DNA of 64,000 nucleotides from Acinetobacter wuhouensis (GTDB lineage: Bacteria > Pseudomonadota > Gammaproteobacteria > Pseudomonadales > Moraxellaceae), in the NCBI RefSeq assembly GCF_001696605.3, contig NZ_CP031716.1:868001-932000 (forward strand), in the 5' to 3' direction. A program made the position numbers and the translations under genes. Shown here one piece after another: positions 26,353-37,449 of the stretch (position 1 is its first letter; every line of letters begins with the position of its first letter). The notes below the pieces were generated by a model. That model did no database searches, had not been told where the DNA came from, and worked only from the letters and a program-made list of their open reading frames with translations.

Positions 26353-26375
26353 CTCATGTAGCGACCCTACATGAG
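26353..26375 (+). promoter_or_regulatory. hairpin in the fusA-tuf spacer
   Basis: CTCATGTAG / CTACATGAG (26353-26361, 26367-26375) with a CGACC loop, 21 bases before tuf and 10 before its SD AAGGAAG. No T-run; probably an mRNA processing or stability element. Confidence 0.5.
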
Positions 26376-26396
26376 TAGCTTAAAAAGGAAGAACTC

Positions 26397-27587
26397 ATGG
26401 CTAAGGCTAAGTTTGAACGTAATAAACCACACGTAAACGTGGGTACAATTGGTCACGTCGACCATGGTAAAACAACTTTAACAGCTGCGATTGCAACTGT
26501 ATGTGCAAAAACTTTTGGTGGCGAAGCGAAAGACTACGCTGCAATTGACTCTGCACCTGAAGAAAAAGCACGTGGTATTACAATTAATACTTCTCACGTA
26601 GAATACGATTCTCCAATCCGTCACTACGCTCACGTAGACTGCCCAGGACACGCCGATTATGTTAAAAACATGATCACTGGTGCTGCTCAGATGGACGGTG
26701 CGATCCTTGTTTGTTCAGCGACTGATGGTCCTATGCCACAAACTCGTGAACACATCCTTCTTTCTCGCCAAGTAGGTGTTCCTTACATTCTTGTTTTCTT
26801 AAACAAATGTGACATCGTTGATGACGAAGAGTTAATCGAATTAGTAGAAATGGAAGTTCGTGAACTTCTTTCTACTTATAACTTCCCTGGTGATGACACT
26901 CCAGTTATCCGTGGTTCAGCTCTTGCTGCACTTAACGGTGAAGACAACCAGTACGGTGTTCCAGCTGTTCTTGCTCTTGTTGAAGCGCTTGATACTTACA
27001 TCCCAGAACCAGAACGTGCGATCGATAAAGCATTCTTGATGCCAATCGAAGATGTATTCTCTATCTCTGGTCGTGGTACAGTTGTAACAGGCCGTGTTGA
27101 AGCTGGTATCGTAAAAGTTGGTGAAGAAGTTGAAATCGTTGGTATTAAAGATACAGTTAAAACAACTGTAACTGGCGTAGAAATGTTCCGTAAACTTCTT
27201 GACGAAGGTCGTGCGGGCGAGAACTGTGGTGTTCTTCTACGTGGTACTAAACGTGAAGACGTTCAACGTGGTCAAGTACTTGCTAAACCAGGTACAATCA
27301 AGCCACACACTAAATTCGACGCAGAAGTATACGTACTTTCTAAAGAAGAAGGTGGTCGTCATACTCCATTCCTTAACGGTTACCGTCCACAGTTCTACTT
27401 CCGTACAACTGACGTAACTGGCGCTATCGCTCTTCAAGACGGCGTAGAAATGGTTATGCCTGGTGACAACGTAGAGATGTCAGTAGAATTAATCCACCCA
27501 ATCGCAATGGACCCAGGTCTACGTTTTGCGATCCGTGAAGGTGGTCGTACAGTTGGTGCTGGTGTAGTTGCTAAAGTAACTGCATAA
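26397..27587 (+). CDS. tuf: elongation factor Tu
   Basis: Delivers aminoacyl-tRNA to the ribosome. 396 residues. G1 [10 protein letters not shown]2 [13 protein letters not shown]3 DCPGHADY, G4 NKCDIVDD; domains II and III complete, ending [10 protein letters not shown]. Last gene of str and followed by a strong terminator. Most Acinetobacter carry a second tuf copy elsewhere; only one lies here. Confidence 0.99.
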   Translation: MAKAKFERNKPHVNVGTIGHVDHGKTTLTAAIATVCAKTFGGEAKDYAAIDSAPEEKARGITINTSHVEYDSPIRHYAHVDCPGHADYVKNMITGAAQMDGAILVCSATDGPMPQTREHILLSRQVGVPYILVFLNKCDIVDDEELIELVEMEVRELLSTYNFPGDDTPVIRGSALAALNGEDNQYGVPAVLALVEALDTYIPEPERAIDKAFLMPIEDVFSISGRGTVVTGRVEAGIVKVGEEVEIVGIKDTVKTTVTGVEMFRKLLDEGRAGENCGVLLRGTKREDVQRGQVLAKPGTIKPHTKFDAEVYVLSKEEGGRHTPFLNGYRPQFYFRTTDVTGAIALQDGVEMVMPGDNVEMSVELIHPIAMDPGLRFAIREGGRTVGAGVVAKVTA

Positions 27588-27602
27588 TCATCTGATTGTG
27601 TG

Positions 27603-27632
27603 AAAAAAGCGTCCCTTTGGGACGCTTTTTTT
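27603..27632 (+). terminator. strong terminator of the str operon
   Basis: AAAAAAGCGTCCC-TTT-GGGACGCTTTTTT, a long GC core with an A-run before and T-run after. Confidence 0.95.
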
Positions 27633-27678
27633 ATGACTGAATTTTGTTCTGTAGTCTTCTCTAAAATTTATTCATCAT

Positions 27679-27693
27679 GATTGTCAGACAATC
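27679..27693. promoter_or_regulatory. palindromic operator candidate
   Basis: GATTGTC-A-GACAATC, perfect, about 140 bp upstream of the hydrolase gene. A second small palindrome, TAAGTG-TTTATT-CACTTA (27797-27814), lies next to that gene's SD. Confidence 0.4.
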
Positions 27694-27829
27694 TAGCACA
27701 AACGTGTCCTTAAGTGATATTTGCATGACCTCATCTGCAATTATCGAGCATTCATAAACTTGTAATATAAGAATAGAGAAAAACAAACATAAAAAATAAG
27801 TGTTTATTCACTTAATAGGAGTAATCGCA

Positions 27830-28711
27830 ATGAATGCAAAAGTCAATATTTCAAACCGTGCAGGTGCTTCATTTCCAGTACGTCGTATGGATTTTAATTT
27901 CGACAATGTACCTGAGTATTGGGCAAGTGAGTCTGCTGGTATCACACATTTTATGACAGCATTGTCTGCTTTATTCCCAGATGGTGAGAAGCTATTTATT
28001 GATTCGGTACGTGCGGTACGTTATCACCCTGCAATTAAAGACAATGAGGCGCTACAAAAAGAAATCAGTGCTTTTATTGGTCAAGAAGCCATGCATACCA
28101 AAGAGCATGAAAACTTTAATGCATCAGCAAAACGTTTTGGTCATGATGTAGATAAATATGAGCGTGAAACTGGGCGTTTGATTCAAGGTGCACGTAAATG
28201 GTTTGCACGTGCGGTGAAACCTTTTGGTATGACTCAGGAAATGGTTGATTTGACTGCCACAACGGCTTTAGAGCATTTTACAGCGACGATTGCATCGCAA
28301 TTATTAGTCAATGAACACATTCAAAAATTAATGACTGATCCAACCATGTCTTATATGTGGTACTGGCATGCAGTTGAGGAAAATGAACATAAAGCCGTGG
28401 CTTATGATGTTTATGAAGCTGTATTTGGTAAAGGCATTAAAGCCTATGGTCTACGTACCACAGCTCTCGTTATTGCGATGGTATTGATCTTTATGGCGCA
28501 ATCATCTTTTGTAGTTCGCCTACTGAAAGAGGATGGTAAATTAAATTTAAAAGAATTAGGTACAATTTATAAATATGCCTATAGTCCTTCGAAAGGCATT
28601 ATTGCAGGCATGACCAAAGAAATGTTGGCTTATTTTAGACCGAATTTTCATCCGAATGACTTAGACACCGTAAGTCTACTTGAAACTTGGAAGGCAAAAC
28701 TTGGTTTATAA
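27830..28711 (+). CDS. ferritin-like predicted metal-dependent hydrolase (PF10118 type)
   Basis: 293 residues from ATG 27830 (AGGAG 8 nt upstream). Four-helix core with diiron-type ligands: GQEAMHTKEHENF (Glu, His, Glu-His), ALEHFTA (Glu-His) and HAVEENEHKAVAYD (Glu, Glu-x-x-His). One membrane helix near residues 205-225 (TALVIAMVLIFMAQSSFVV). The family is annotated as a metal-dependent hydrolase, but the ligand pattern is more like diiron oxygenases or desaturases. Often seen beside lipid or siderophore genes; here it stands alone. Confidence 0.85.
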   Translation: MNAKVNISNRAGASFPVRRMDFNFDNVPEYWASESAGITHFMTALSALFPDGEKLFIDSVRAVRYHPAIKDNEALQKEISAFIGQEAMHTKEHENFNASAKRFGHDVDKYERETGRLIQGARKWFARAVKPFGMTQEMVDLTATTALEHFTATIASQLLVNEHIQKLMTDPTMSYMWYWHAVEENEHKAVAYDVYEAVFGKGIKAYGLRTTALVIAMVLIFMAQSSFVVRLLKEDGKLNLKELGTIYKYAYSPSKGIIAGMTKEMLAYFRPNFHPNDLDTVSLLETWKAKLGL

Positions 28712-28774
28712 ATATTCAGCTTATAATTTCTCAATTTGAGTATTTATATGAAAGGGCACAATGGTGCTCTTCTT

Positions 28775-29043
28775 AGGGACTGTTGATATTTCATAAATGG
28801 CTTGCGTTGTCGGCTAAAATAGAGCGAACGAGGCATGAAATGAAAAGAATGGTGGTTCCATTTTTAAATTTCATAACGAAGTTTGTGATAATTTTAGCCA
28901 CAACCCTTCGGGACTGGTGTATTTTTTGCTGCTACTTCGTTATGAACTACTCACTTAGAATGACTAAGTTTCGTATTTCACGCCTAGTATCAGCTAAAAA
29001 ATACACAAAGTCGCAAACATAGAAGAATTGTCAACAGACCCTA
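28775..29043. mobile_element. MITE-like palindromic element flanked by TA
   Basis: About 265 bp with terminal inverted repeats GGGACTGTTGATATTTC (left) and GGGTCTGTTGACAATTC (right, inverted), both bounded by TA. Subterminal pairs also invert: AGGCATGAAAT against AGGCGTGAAAT, and CATAACGAAGT / ACTTCGTTATG around the centre, so the whole unit folds as one long hairpin. No transposase. Fills the gap between the hydrolase gene and rimI. Confidence 0.8.
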
Positions 29044-29102
29044 TTCGACATATTGTTTTTTTTTCTTATAATTCACTTTTTATATTGAGTTGATGGACGA
29101 AG

Positions 29103-29561
29103 ATGATTCGTTTAATGCAAGCTTCAGACTTACAAACTGTATCTGAAATTGAAAATCTAGTACAAAGTCATCCGTGGACTCAAAAACAATTTGAAGAATC
29201 AATTGCGGGTTATTTGAGTACTGTGATTGAGCAGAATCATCAGGTGGTGGGTTTTTGTATCCTACAACCTGTTTTGGACGAAGCCAATTTATTATTGATG
29301 GCGATTCACCCAAGTCAGCAGGGCAAAGGGCTCGGTTATCAACTTTTAGATGAATCAATTGCCTTACTAAAAAATAATCCTGTACAGATTTTTCTCGAAG
29401 TCCGTGAATCCAATCAGGCAGCTATTGCTTTATATGAAAAGTCAGATTTTCATCAAATTGATTTAAGAAAGAATTATTATCCAAATAAAGATGGTAGTCG
29501 TGAACATGCCATTATTATGGTTAAAGCATGTAGTGATGATTTTTCTAAATTATTCAAATAA
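29103..29561 (+). CDS. rimI: ribosomal protein S18 alanine N-acetyltransferase RimI-like
   Basis: 152-residue GNAT acetyltransferase. Acetyl-CoA motif in LLLMAIHPSQQGKGLGYQLLDESI (Q..G.G..L), followed by IFLEVRESNQAAIALYEKSDFHQIDLRKNYYPN, the RimI signature with the conserved E, the N..A..LY and the Y..P. Likely acetylates the N-terminus of S18, though other targets are possible. ATG 29103 preceded by GGACGAAG. Confidence 0.88.
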   Translation: MIRLMQASDLQTVSEIENLVQSHPWTQKQFEESIAGYLSTVIEQNHQVVGFCILQPVLDEANLLLMAIHPSQQGKGLGYQLLDESIALLKNNPVQIFLEVRESNQAAIALYEKSDFHQIDLRKNYYPNKDGSREHAIIMVKACSDDFSKLFK

Positions 29562-29599
29562 ATATCGGCAGATACCAATCAGATAAAAAATAAAACCGA

Positions 29600-30415
29600 T
29601 TATTTGATAATCGGCTCGTTCCATTCTGAGGGTAATGTGGTCATGAGCATATCACCCAATTCTTTAATTTCTTTGGCTTCTAAGTGACGGTTGATCCGTC
29701 GCCATTGACCATCCAATAATAATTCAAAAGGGGCATATTGGGATTTGTAATTCATTTTACCAGCATGTGGAACCCAATAGCCTAAGTAAACATAATCTAA
29801 ATTGAGCGAGTTTACATATTCAATTTGTTTAAGAATTGCGAAAACACCTAAAGAGCGTTTGCTTTCATCGGGATCAAAAAAAGTGTAAACCGCGGAAACA
29901 CCATCATCCAATTGGTCACAGGTTGAAACGCTGATTAAGCGATCATCTTTCCAAAGCTCTAGGAAAAAACTATCGGTACAACTATGGATCAAAAACTTTT
30001 CAAATTGATCATAGCTTGGTGGGAACATGTCGCCATCAGCATGTCTTTCAATAATATAGCGTTCATAGAGTTGGTAATGAACTTGCGTGGCTTGCTGAGT
30101 CGGAATGATTTTTACGGTTAAATCTTGATTACGCTTCCATGCTTTTTTCTGTGAACTGTTCATTTTAAATTCTGAAACAGGCACGCGGCAAGATAAGCAT
30201 TGACGGCAAAGGTGGCATTCTGGACGGTAAACAAAATCCCCACTGCGTCTAAATCCAACACGCGAAAGCTCAGATAGTGTCACCACATCGATACGATGGA
30301 CAGGATCTAGAAATACCATACGTGCAGATTTATTTTCTAAGTAGCTGCAATCATGTGGTGGAGTAATATAGTACTGTAAGTCATTTAACAGGGACTTAGG
30401 ATGATAAGAATTCAT
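29600..30415 (-). CDS. bpt: aspartate/glutamate leucyl-tRNA-protein transferase
   Basis: N-end-rule enzyme (ATE1 superfamily) adding Leu to proteins with N-terminal Asp or Glu. 271 residues. Cys cluster in RRSGDFVYRPECHLCRQCLSCRVPV, then the acyltransferase core with GVSAVYTFFDPDESKRSLGVFAILKQIEY and YLGYWV. Bpt rather than eukaryotic-type arginyl transferase, by known bacterial specificity. Downstream of aat with 22 bp between, the usual N-end-rule pair; no ClpS gene is adjacent. Confidence 0.93.
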   Translation of the reverse strand: MNSYHPKSLLNDLQYYITPPHDCSYLENKSARMVFLDPVHRIDVVTLSELSRVGFRRSGDFVYRPECHLCRQCLSCRVPVSEFKMNSSQKKAWKRNQDLTVKIIPTQQATQVHYQLYERYIIERHADGDMFPPSYDQFEKFLIHSCTDSFFLELWKDDRLISVSTCDQLDDGVSAVYTFFDPDESKRSLGVFAILKQIEYVNSLNLDYVYLGYWVPHAGKMNYKSQYAPFELLLDGQWRRINRHLEAKEIKELGDMLMTTLPSEWNEPIIK

Positions 30416-30437
30416 AAATCATGTCCCTCCATTATTG

Positions 30438-31169
30438 TCATTCCATTAAGCGCGATAAGTTCGCTATTGTTTTACTTGAAAATACACGCTCTTGATAACT
30501 TTTCCAATCTATAGCAGGCTGTTTTATTACATCTTGTAACGATTTAATATACGCTTGGCGAGAAAGTGTGCAAGCCCCTAAGCTGATTAAGTGATCATTT
30601 TCAAGTTGGCAGTCGATCCACGGTAAGTGATTTTCACGTCCAATCAACATGAGTGTATAAAAAGCCATTTTGGAAACATCAGTTTGGGTGCTGAACATCG
30701 ACTCACCAAAGCAACCATGACCAATAGTGACACCGTATAATCCACCTACGATTTGTTCTTGATCCCAAACTTCTACACTATAACCATAACCTGCTTCAAA
30801 CATTTGACAGTAACCTTGGATAATGTCTTCTGAAATCCATGTTTCATCTGCATAGCTACGAGGTAGAGAGCATGAACGAATGACTTGTTCAAAAGCTTGA
30901 TTAATCGTAATTTTATAATCAAATTTTTTCATATTACGAATTAATGATTTACTCGGATGGTAATCATTTGGAACAATAATACAGCGTGGCTCAGGGCTCC
31001 ACCAGCAAATCGGCTCATCTTCCGAAAACCATGGAAACAGCCCATGTGTATAAGCTTCATAGAGGGTAGAAGGGGTGAGGTCTGCACCGATACAAATAAA
31101 TCCTTGTCCTTCTGGATCAGACTCAATAGGGTTGGGAAAAATAAATTGTGAAGGTGGAAGTTGTTTCAC
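30438..31169 (-). CDS. aat: leucyl/phenylalanyl-tRNA-protein transferase
   Basis: Adds Leu or Phe to N-terminal Arg and Lys, marking proteins for ClpS/ClpAP. 243 residues. Motifs [50 protein letters not shown]-type [45 protein letters not shown] in pieces, and [16 protein letters not shown]. Followed by bpt. Its own promoter probably lies in 31170-31187. Confidence 0.95.
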   Translation of the reverse strand: MKQLPPSQFIFPNPIESDPEGQGFICIGADLTPSTLYEAYTHGLFPWFSEDEPICWWSPEPRCIIVPNDYHPSKSLIRNMKKFDYKITINQAFEQVIRSCSLPRSYADETWISEDIIQGYCQMFEAGYGYSVEVWDQEQIVGGLYGVTIGHGCFGESMFSTQTDVSKMAFYTLMLIGRENHLPWIDCQLENDHLISLGACTLSRQAYIKSLQDVIKQPAIDWKSYQERVFSSKTIANLSRLME

Positions 31170-31187
31170 TTGGATTCATCAACTAAA

Positions 31188-31214
31188 AAGATCAGCTTTA
31201 TCTTAGCTGATCTT
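31188..31214 (-). terminator. terminator of the methyltransferase gene
   Basis: AAGATCAGCT / AGCTGATCTT (31188-31197, 31205-31214) with a T-run on the minus strand. It separates the methyltransferase from aat-bpt. Confidence 0.8.
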
Positions 31215-31237
31215 GTTCAAAAGTGTTAAATGAGATG

Positions 31238-32794
31238 TTATGCAAAAAGTTTCAATTGTTTAGCAATTTCAAATTTATCACTATCAATAAAATCTTGTGC
31301 TTTTTCTTTCAAAATTTTTAGGCTTTGATCACGATCAGAAACACTCTGACCATCTTTATCGAGAACTAGCCATCCAAGCTCAGTCAGTATATTTTGAATA
31401 TATTCAGCCAATTGTTCAGCCGTTTTCAGTCCTTCTTTAAAATAGGCACGATAATATAATTGAGAGAATTGATCAGCGAGGATCCCAATTCCGGTAATCG
31501 GTGAAGCCAAGACTTGATAGTTTTGATGATAACTCGCCTGCTCAAGTAAATATTGATTGAATTCATGTGAGTAGCGTAGTACATCAGCTGAAGGTTCAGT
31601 CTCTAAGCAGGGTTGCACGAGATTTAAATGACAGAGAATCGTAAGCGCATTTAAAATTTGAGCATAATTCAATTCAGGAATGGCTTGTTCTAGTTCTGCA
31701 ATCGTCTGTGGCTTGTAATGTTGCTTTTTAAAATAGGTGCCAATAGCCCCATAGATATCTTGACGTAAGTTAAACTCACCTAAGTAGCCTTGTATGGTTT
31801 TAGGTAGTTTTTCAGGAGCGGTCAATAGTATGAATCCTGTATTTCTTAGGCGTTGTTTGGTCTGCAATGGTGTTAAGTTATTTTTACCACGAATAAATAA
31901 ATCTTTTCTAAATTGGGTATTGGCAAAATAATCACGGCATTGTTCTTTAAAAATAGGGTGTTCTATTTTATTTAAAAAATTCTGATGTTCATCTGTAAAG
32001 TTAATATTATTTAAATGAGTATTTAAATCTGTAGAACCTGCATATGTTAACTTTATCTCCTCCATTATGCGGACAACTTGTTGAAATGAAAAACATTGCC
32101 AATCTTGATTGAGATATTCATGAATTAAGTAGTTGGGATTCTGTTTTTTTAGATCTTGAACTTTTTGTAGCGCATTTGGATTACGTTTTGCGAAATTGGG
32201 GTTCTGTTGCAACAAGGCTTCACTAAAATCCAATGAGTCTTTTACTTTCTGTAGTGGGTTGGTACTGGTACTATTAAATTTAAAATGGCTATGGAATAGC
32301 TCACGAATTGGCATATTGGCAGCCCAGCCTGTGACGCAGTTATAACTGATATAAACAATTCCATTTGGTTTTAAAAACTTACGAATAAATTTTAAAATAA
32401 TATGTTGATTTTCATGACTAATCCAACTCCAAATACCATGAAGACTAATCGAGTCAAACATTGGTAAGTCTTTATCTAACAGCTCTTCAAAGCTCGCATC
32501 ATAAAAATGATGAGGAACGTGACATTGATCGGCTAAATTATTGGCATGACCTGCATGTGCAGGATTGAAATCTGTGCCGTAGAAAGTCGTAGCCATGTTG
32601 GATACAGCATGGATATTTAAGCTGACACCTTGTCCAAAGCCAAGTTCACAATGGTGATGCTCTTGGTTTGAACTTGTACAATCAACACCATTTAAAAGTA
32701 AGCAAAATTTTTGATAATTGGGGCTTAAATCTTTGTAATAACCGTAGGTGTAATTTACTTCAGTTTGATAGCCATCTGTCCAAGCAGTTGTCAT
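31238..32794 (-). CDS. SAM-dependent methyltransferase with MethyTransf_Reg domain
   Basis: 518 residues. Residues about 40-160 form a class I methyltransferase: CELGFGQGVSLNIHA (motif I, GxGxG-like), FYGTDFNPAHAGHA (motif II), FDSISLHGIWSWISHENQ and NGIVYISYNCVTGW. The middle (about 200-300) matches the MethyTransf_Reg domain found in many proteobacterial proteins of this type, followed by a C-terminal helical region. Substrate unknown. Lies between trxB and aat on the same strand but with its own terminator, so it is probably a single-gene unit. Confidence 0.85.
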   Translation of the reverse strand: MTTAWTDGYQTEVNYTYGYYKDLSPNYQKFCLLLNGVDCTSSNQEHHHCELGFGQGVSLNIHAVSNMATTFYGTDFNPAHAGHANNLADQCHVPHHFYDASFEELLDKDLPMFDSISLHGIWSWISHENQHIILKFIRKFLKPNGIVYISYNCVTGWAANMPIRELFHSHFKFNSTSTNPLQKVKDSLDFSEALLQQNPNFAKRNPNALQKVQDLKKQNPNYLIHEYLNQDWQCFSFQQVVRIMEEIKLTYAGSTDLNTHLNNINFTDEHQNFLNKIEHPIFKEQCRDYFANTQFRKDLFIRGKNNLTPLQTKQRLRNTGFILLTAPEKLPKTIQGYLGEFNLRQDIYGAIGTYFKKQHYKPQTIAELEQAIPELNYAQILNALTILCHLNLVQPCLETEPSADVLRYSHEFNQYLLEQASYHQNYQVLASPITGIGILADQFSQLYYRAYFKEGLKTAEQLAEYIQNILTELGWLVLDKDGQSVSDRDQSLKILKEKAQDFIDSDKFEIAKQLKLFA

Positions 32795-32894
32795 TGATTA
32801 TCCTTTATCAAGTTTATTAGAAGTAATATTTTTCTAATGTCTAAATGTATGAATAATAAAACCTTCATTGATGGATGAAAGTTATAAGGGATAA

Positions 32895-32920
32895 ATAAAA
32901 AAACCGCCATATAGGCGGTT
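32895..32920 (-). terminator. terminator of trxB
   Basis: AACCGCC-ATATA-GGCGGTT with T-run on the minus strand, 28 bp after the trxB stop. Confidence 0.85.
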
Positions 32921-32947
32921 CATTTTTTTACAAAAAATACTTTGAAA

Positions 32948-34217
<1,270 letters not shown>

Positions 34218-37200
34218 ATGACTGCGGTGTCAAACGTTTATGCACAGCGCTTTTTAACAACAATATTCTTGATTTCATTTGGGATATATCTGTTCCTAGC
34301 AACAGTGACTTATACGCCATTTGATCCAGGGTGGATGCATATTTCGAGTGATACGCAGCAGGTTTCAAATGCTAGCGGTGTTGCAGGAGCTTGGATTGCA
34401 GATTTATTGTTTGGTTTTTTAGGCTGGGCGAGTTTACTGATCCCTGTATTCCTCTTTATTGAAGCTGTACAAGTATGGTGGCCAAGAAGTTTTGTCAGCC
34501 GTCCGTTTCGCTATGCGGCGCAATTTTTTATCTTGTTGGCAACAGCATGTTTATTCTATTTAATTTGGAATGTACCTGCAGATACTTTAACTAATGCGTC
34601 AGGTGGTATTATTGGTTATGAATTGGGTGAAAGCCTCTCTCAACTTATTACCATCTATGGTGCAGTTGCATTTACCTTACTCCTATTAATCGTACTCTTT
34701 ACTTTAGCGTTTGGTATCCAGTGGAATAAAACGTGGGCGACATTAAAAGCAACGCCTGCTTATTTACAAGATTTATTCTATAAAAATGTTCCTGAAAGCG
34801 AATCAGCCTATGATTTGACCGCACCAACAAAGACACCCAATAAAAAGTTAGATTCAAAACATAAAGCTCAAGCAGAGCAGGTGACACCTCAAGCTGAATT
34901 TACAGAAGTAGATGAGCCAGAGATTGTCAAAGAACATTTGGTTGTAAAAAATGATAAGCATTCACAAACAGCAGAGCGTTTGTTCGATGATATGGTTGCA
35001 AAAGAGCAAAACGCTCAATATGACCCCGATGATATTGATGATGTAGAGCTTGAACGTACTTTAGAAAAAGCGCATCGCTTAGAACAAGACAGTCAACGTA
35101 CAGTGGCTTCTGGTGAAGTATGGAAAGCACTCAATCCAGAACAAGACCATAATCGTGATATTGATGCATTATTACGTGCTTCAGAAGATCATACTGCTCA
35201 AAATAAAGATGGTTTATTACATACGCATCAACATGGTTTAAATCAGCAAACTCAGGAAAAATCAGCTTTAGATTGGGATGATGATCAAGTTTTTGATGAG
35301 TTGTTATCTGTTGTTCCGAATGGACAAACTGCAACAGATGTTCATGCACCATTTAATGCAGATGTCGCACAGCCTGCGTCAATTCATAGTGCAACATCAG
35401 CGATTGCTACAGGCGCTGTAACGCAGAGTTTGGCAAATGAATTAGATGAATTGGCATCATTATCCAATGCTGAATTTCATGGAAATGATTTTGAAAAGCA
35501 AAACTTCGGCGAGAATGACTTTAAAACAGCTGAGTTTAAAGATGTTGAATTTAAAGACGCTGAATTTAAAAATCATGATGAGTCTCAACTTCAACATTCA
35601 CATGATTCGATAACACCGACTGTAGAAGTACGAACAACCAGTAGCTATGCGCAATCAACACCATTTACACGTGCCAATATTCAAACTAATTTGCATGGTT
35701 CTTCTTTAGTGAGTGAAGAAGAAAAATCTTTAATTTCATCAGATAAAGATGCTTTTAGAGATGCTTGGCAAGAAACAGCGGGTAAGCCTCAAGATGAAGA
35801 TTTACTCATTGACAGTGATTTGGAAGATGATTTTGATCTAGATGCGCCATTAACTGATGCTTTCGGTCGTCCAATGTCGCGTGCAATGCAAGTTGCAAAT
35901 AAACGTCGTGATTTACCAACACTGCCAGGTTTTGAATTACTGGATAAAGTTGATCCAAATAAAAAGGTAAATTTCACAGCAGAACAACTTTCACGTTTAT
36001 CTGAGCTTTTGGAAATTAAGCTACAAGAGTTTAATGTCAAAGCCAAAGTGATTGAAGCACAGCCTGGTCCAGTCGTGACTCGTTTTGAGTTGGACTTAGC
36101 GCCAGGGGTAAAAGCATCGAAAGTGACCAATATTTCACGTGATTTAGCACGTTCTATGTCGATGGCTTCTGTACGTGTAGTTGAGGTTATTCCAGGTAAA
36201 CCATACATTGGAATTGAAGTTCCAAACAGTAGCCGTGAAATGGTACGTTTGATTGAACTTTTGGAAACACCAGCGTTTAAAGACCCTAATGCTTTACTGT
36301 CGATGGCGATGGGTAAAGATATTTCAGGTAATCCTGTGATTACTGAAATGGGTAAAACACCACATATGTTGGTTGCGGGTACAACAGGTTCAGGTAAATC
36401 GGTTGCTGTAAACTCAATGATTTTATCGATGTTACTCAAATATACTCCTGAGCAATTGCGTTTGATTCTGATCGATCCAAAGCAATTAGAATTGGCGAAC
36501 TATAATGATATTCCTCACTTATTAACTCCAGTGGTGACTGACATGAAAGATGCAGTCAGTGCTTTAAACTGGTGTGTTAATGAAATGGAGCGTCGTTATA
36601 AACTGATGTCTTTCTTGAAAATTCGTAAATTAGCAGACTATAACCGCAAAGTTGAAGAAGCCATTGCCAATGGTGAAGATCTGATTGATCCGACGTGGAA
36701 GCCTGGAGATTCTGCAACCCAAGAACGTGCACCACGGTTACAGCCTTTACCTTCTATTGTGATTGTTGCCGATGAATTTGCAGATATGATCATGCAAGTC
36801 GGTAAAAAAGCAGAAGAAATGATTACCCGTTTAGCACAAAAGTCACGTGCGGCAGGGATTCATTTATTACTTGCAACACAACGTCCATCAGTCGATGTTA
36901 TTACAGGTTTGATCAAAGCCAATATCCCAACACGTGTGGCATTACGTGTGAACAGTAAAATTGACTCACGTACTATTCTTGATGGTGGTGGGGCAGAAGA
37001 TCTATTGGGTCATGGTGATATGTTATTCCTCGGGCCTGGTAAAATTGATCCAGAGCGTGTGCATGGCGCATTTATTTCAGATGATGAAGTTAACCGTATT
37101 TGTGATGCATGGCGTGAGCGTGGTGATCCAGACTATGTTGATGAGATTTTGACACCTTATGATGAAGAACCGACAAGTCGTGGCTTTGAAGATGGGGATG

Positions 37201-37394
37201 GTGATCCAAATCGTGATGCTTTATATGACCAATGCGTTTCTTTTGTACTCGAAACTCGTAAAGTCTCAGTTTCTTCTTTACAGCGTAAATTTAGCTTAGG
37301 TTATAACCGTGCTGCTCGTATTGTTGATCAGATGCAAGAGCAGGGTATTGTGAGTGAGCAAGGTGCGAATGGTAAGCGAGATATTCTCGTTTAA
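34218..37394 (+). CDS. ftsK: DNA translocase FtsK
   Basis: Septum-bound motor that pumps DNA towards dif and links division with chromosome dimer resolution. 1058 residues: four N-terminal membrane helices (to about residue 175), a long acidic, Gln-rich linker (about 200-540), then the motor with MLVAGTTGSGKS (Walker A at 721-728), IVIVADEFADMIM (Walker B), and RPSVDVITGLIKANIPTRVA. The gamma winged-helix domain ends the protein (RKFSLGYNRAARIVDQMQEQ), reading KOPS. The linker contains six consecutive five-residue units with central Phe near residue 423, an oddity noted in the findings. Confidence 0.97.
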   Translation: MTAVSNVYAQRFLTTIFLISFGIYLFLATVTYTPFDPGWMHISSDTQQVSNASGVAGAWIADLLFGFLGWASLLIPVFLFIEAVQVWWPRSFVSRPFRYAAQFFILLATACLFYLIWNVPADTLTNASGGIIGYELGESLSQLITIYGAVAFTLLLLIVLFTLAFGIQWNKTWATLKATPAYLQDLFYKNVPESESAYDLTAPTKTPNKKLDSKHKAQAEQVTPQAEFTEVDEPEIVKEHLVVKNDKHSQTAERLFDDMVAKEQNAQYDPDDIDDVELERTLEKAHRLEQDSQRTVASGEVWKALNPEQDHNRDIDALLRASEDHTAQNKDGLLHTHQHGLNQQTQEKSALDWDDDQVFDELLSVVPNGQTATDVHAPFNADVAQPASIHSATSAIATGAVTQSLANELDELASLSNAEFHGNDFEKQNFGENDFKTAEFKDVEFKDAEFKNHDESQLQHSHDSITPTVEVRTTSSYAQSTPFTRANIQTNLHGSSLVSEEEKSLISSDKDAFRDAWQETAGKPQDEDLLIDSDLEDDFDLDAPLTDAFGRPMSRAMQVANKRRDLPTLPGFELLDKVDPNKKVNFTAEQLSRLSELLEIKLQEFNVKAKVIEAQPGPVVTRFELDLAPGVKASKVTNISRDLARSMSMASVRVVEVIPGKPYIGIEVPNSSREMVRLIELLETPAFKDPNALLSMAMGKDISGNPVITEMGKTPHMLVAGTTGSGKSVAVNSMILSMLLKYTPEQLRLILIDPKQLELANYNDIPHLLTPVVTDMKDAVSALNWCVNEMERRYKLMSFLKIRKLADYNRKVEEAIANGEDLIDPTWKPGDSATQERAPRLQPLPSIVIVADEFADMIMQVGKKAEEMITRLAQKSRAAGIHLLLATQRPSVDVITGLIKANIPTRVALRVNSKIDSRTILDGGGAEDLLGHGDMLFLGPGKIDPERVHGAFISDDEVNRICDAWRERGDPDYVDEILTPYDEEPTSRGFEDGDGDPNRDALYDQCVSFVLETRKVSVSSLQRKFSLGYNRAARIVDQMQEQGIVSEQGANGKRDILV

Positions 37395-37420
37395 GTTGTC
37401 GTAGTTGTTTTAATTATTTT

Positions 37421-37448
37421 AAATGCCTCTTTAATGAGGCATTTTTAT
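37421..37448 (+). terminator. ftsK terminator
   Basis: AAATGCCTC / GAGGCATTT (37421-37429, 37436-37444) then TTT. Confidence 0.85.
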
Positions 37449-37449
37449 A

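Noticed and set aside
28783..29022. 79-codon ORF in the MITE-like element
   Set aside because: It reads through an end-to-end inverted repeat, has no SD and resembles no transposase.
35789..36439. 216-codon minus-strand ORF opposite ftsK
   Set aside because: Antisense shadow of the FtsK motor domain; no start signal and composition is that of reversed coding DNA.
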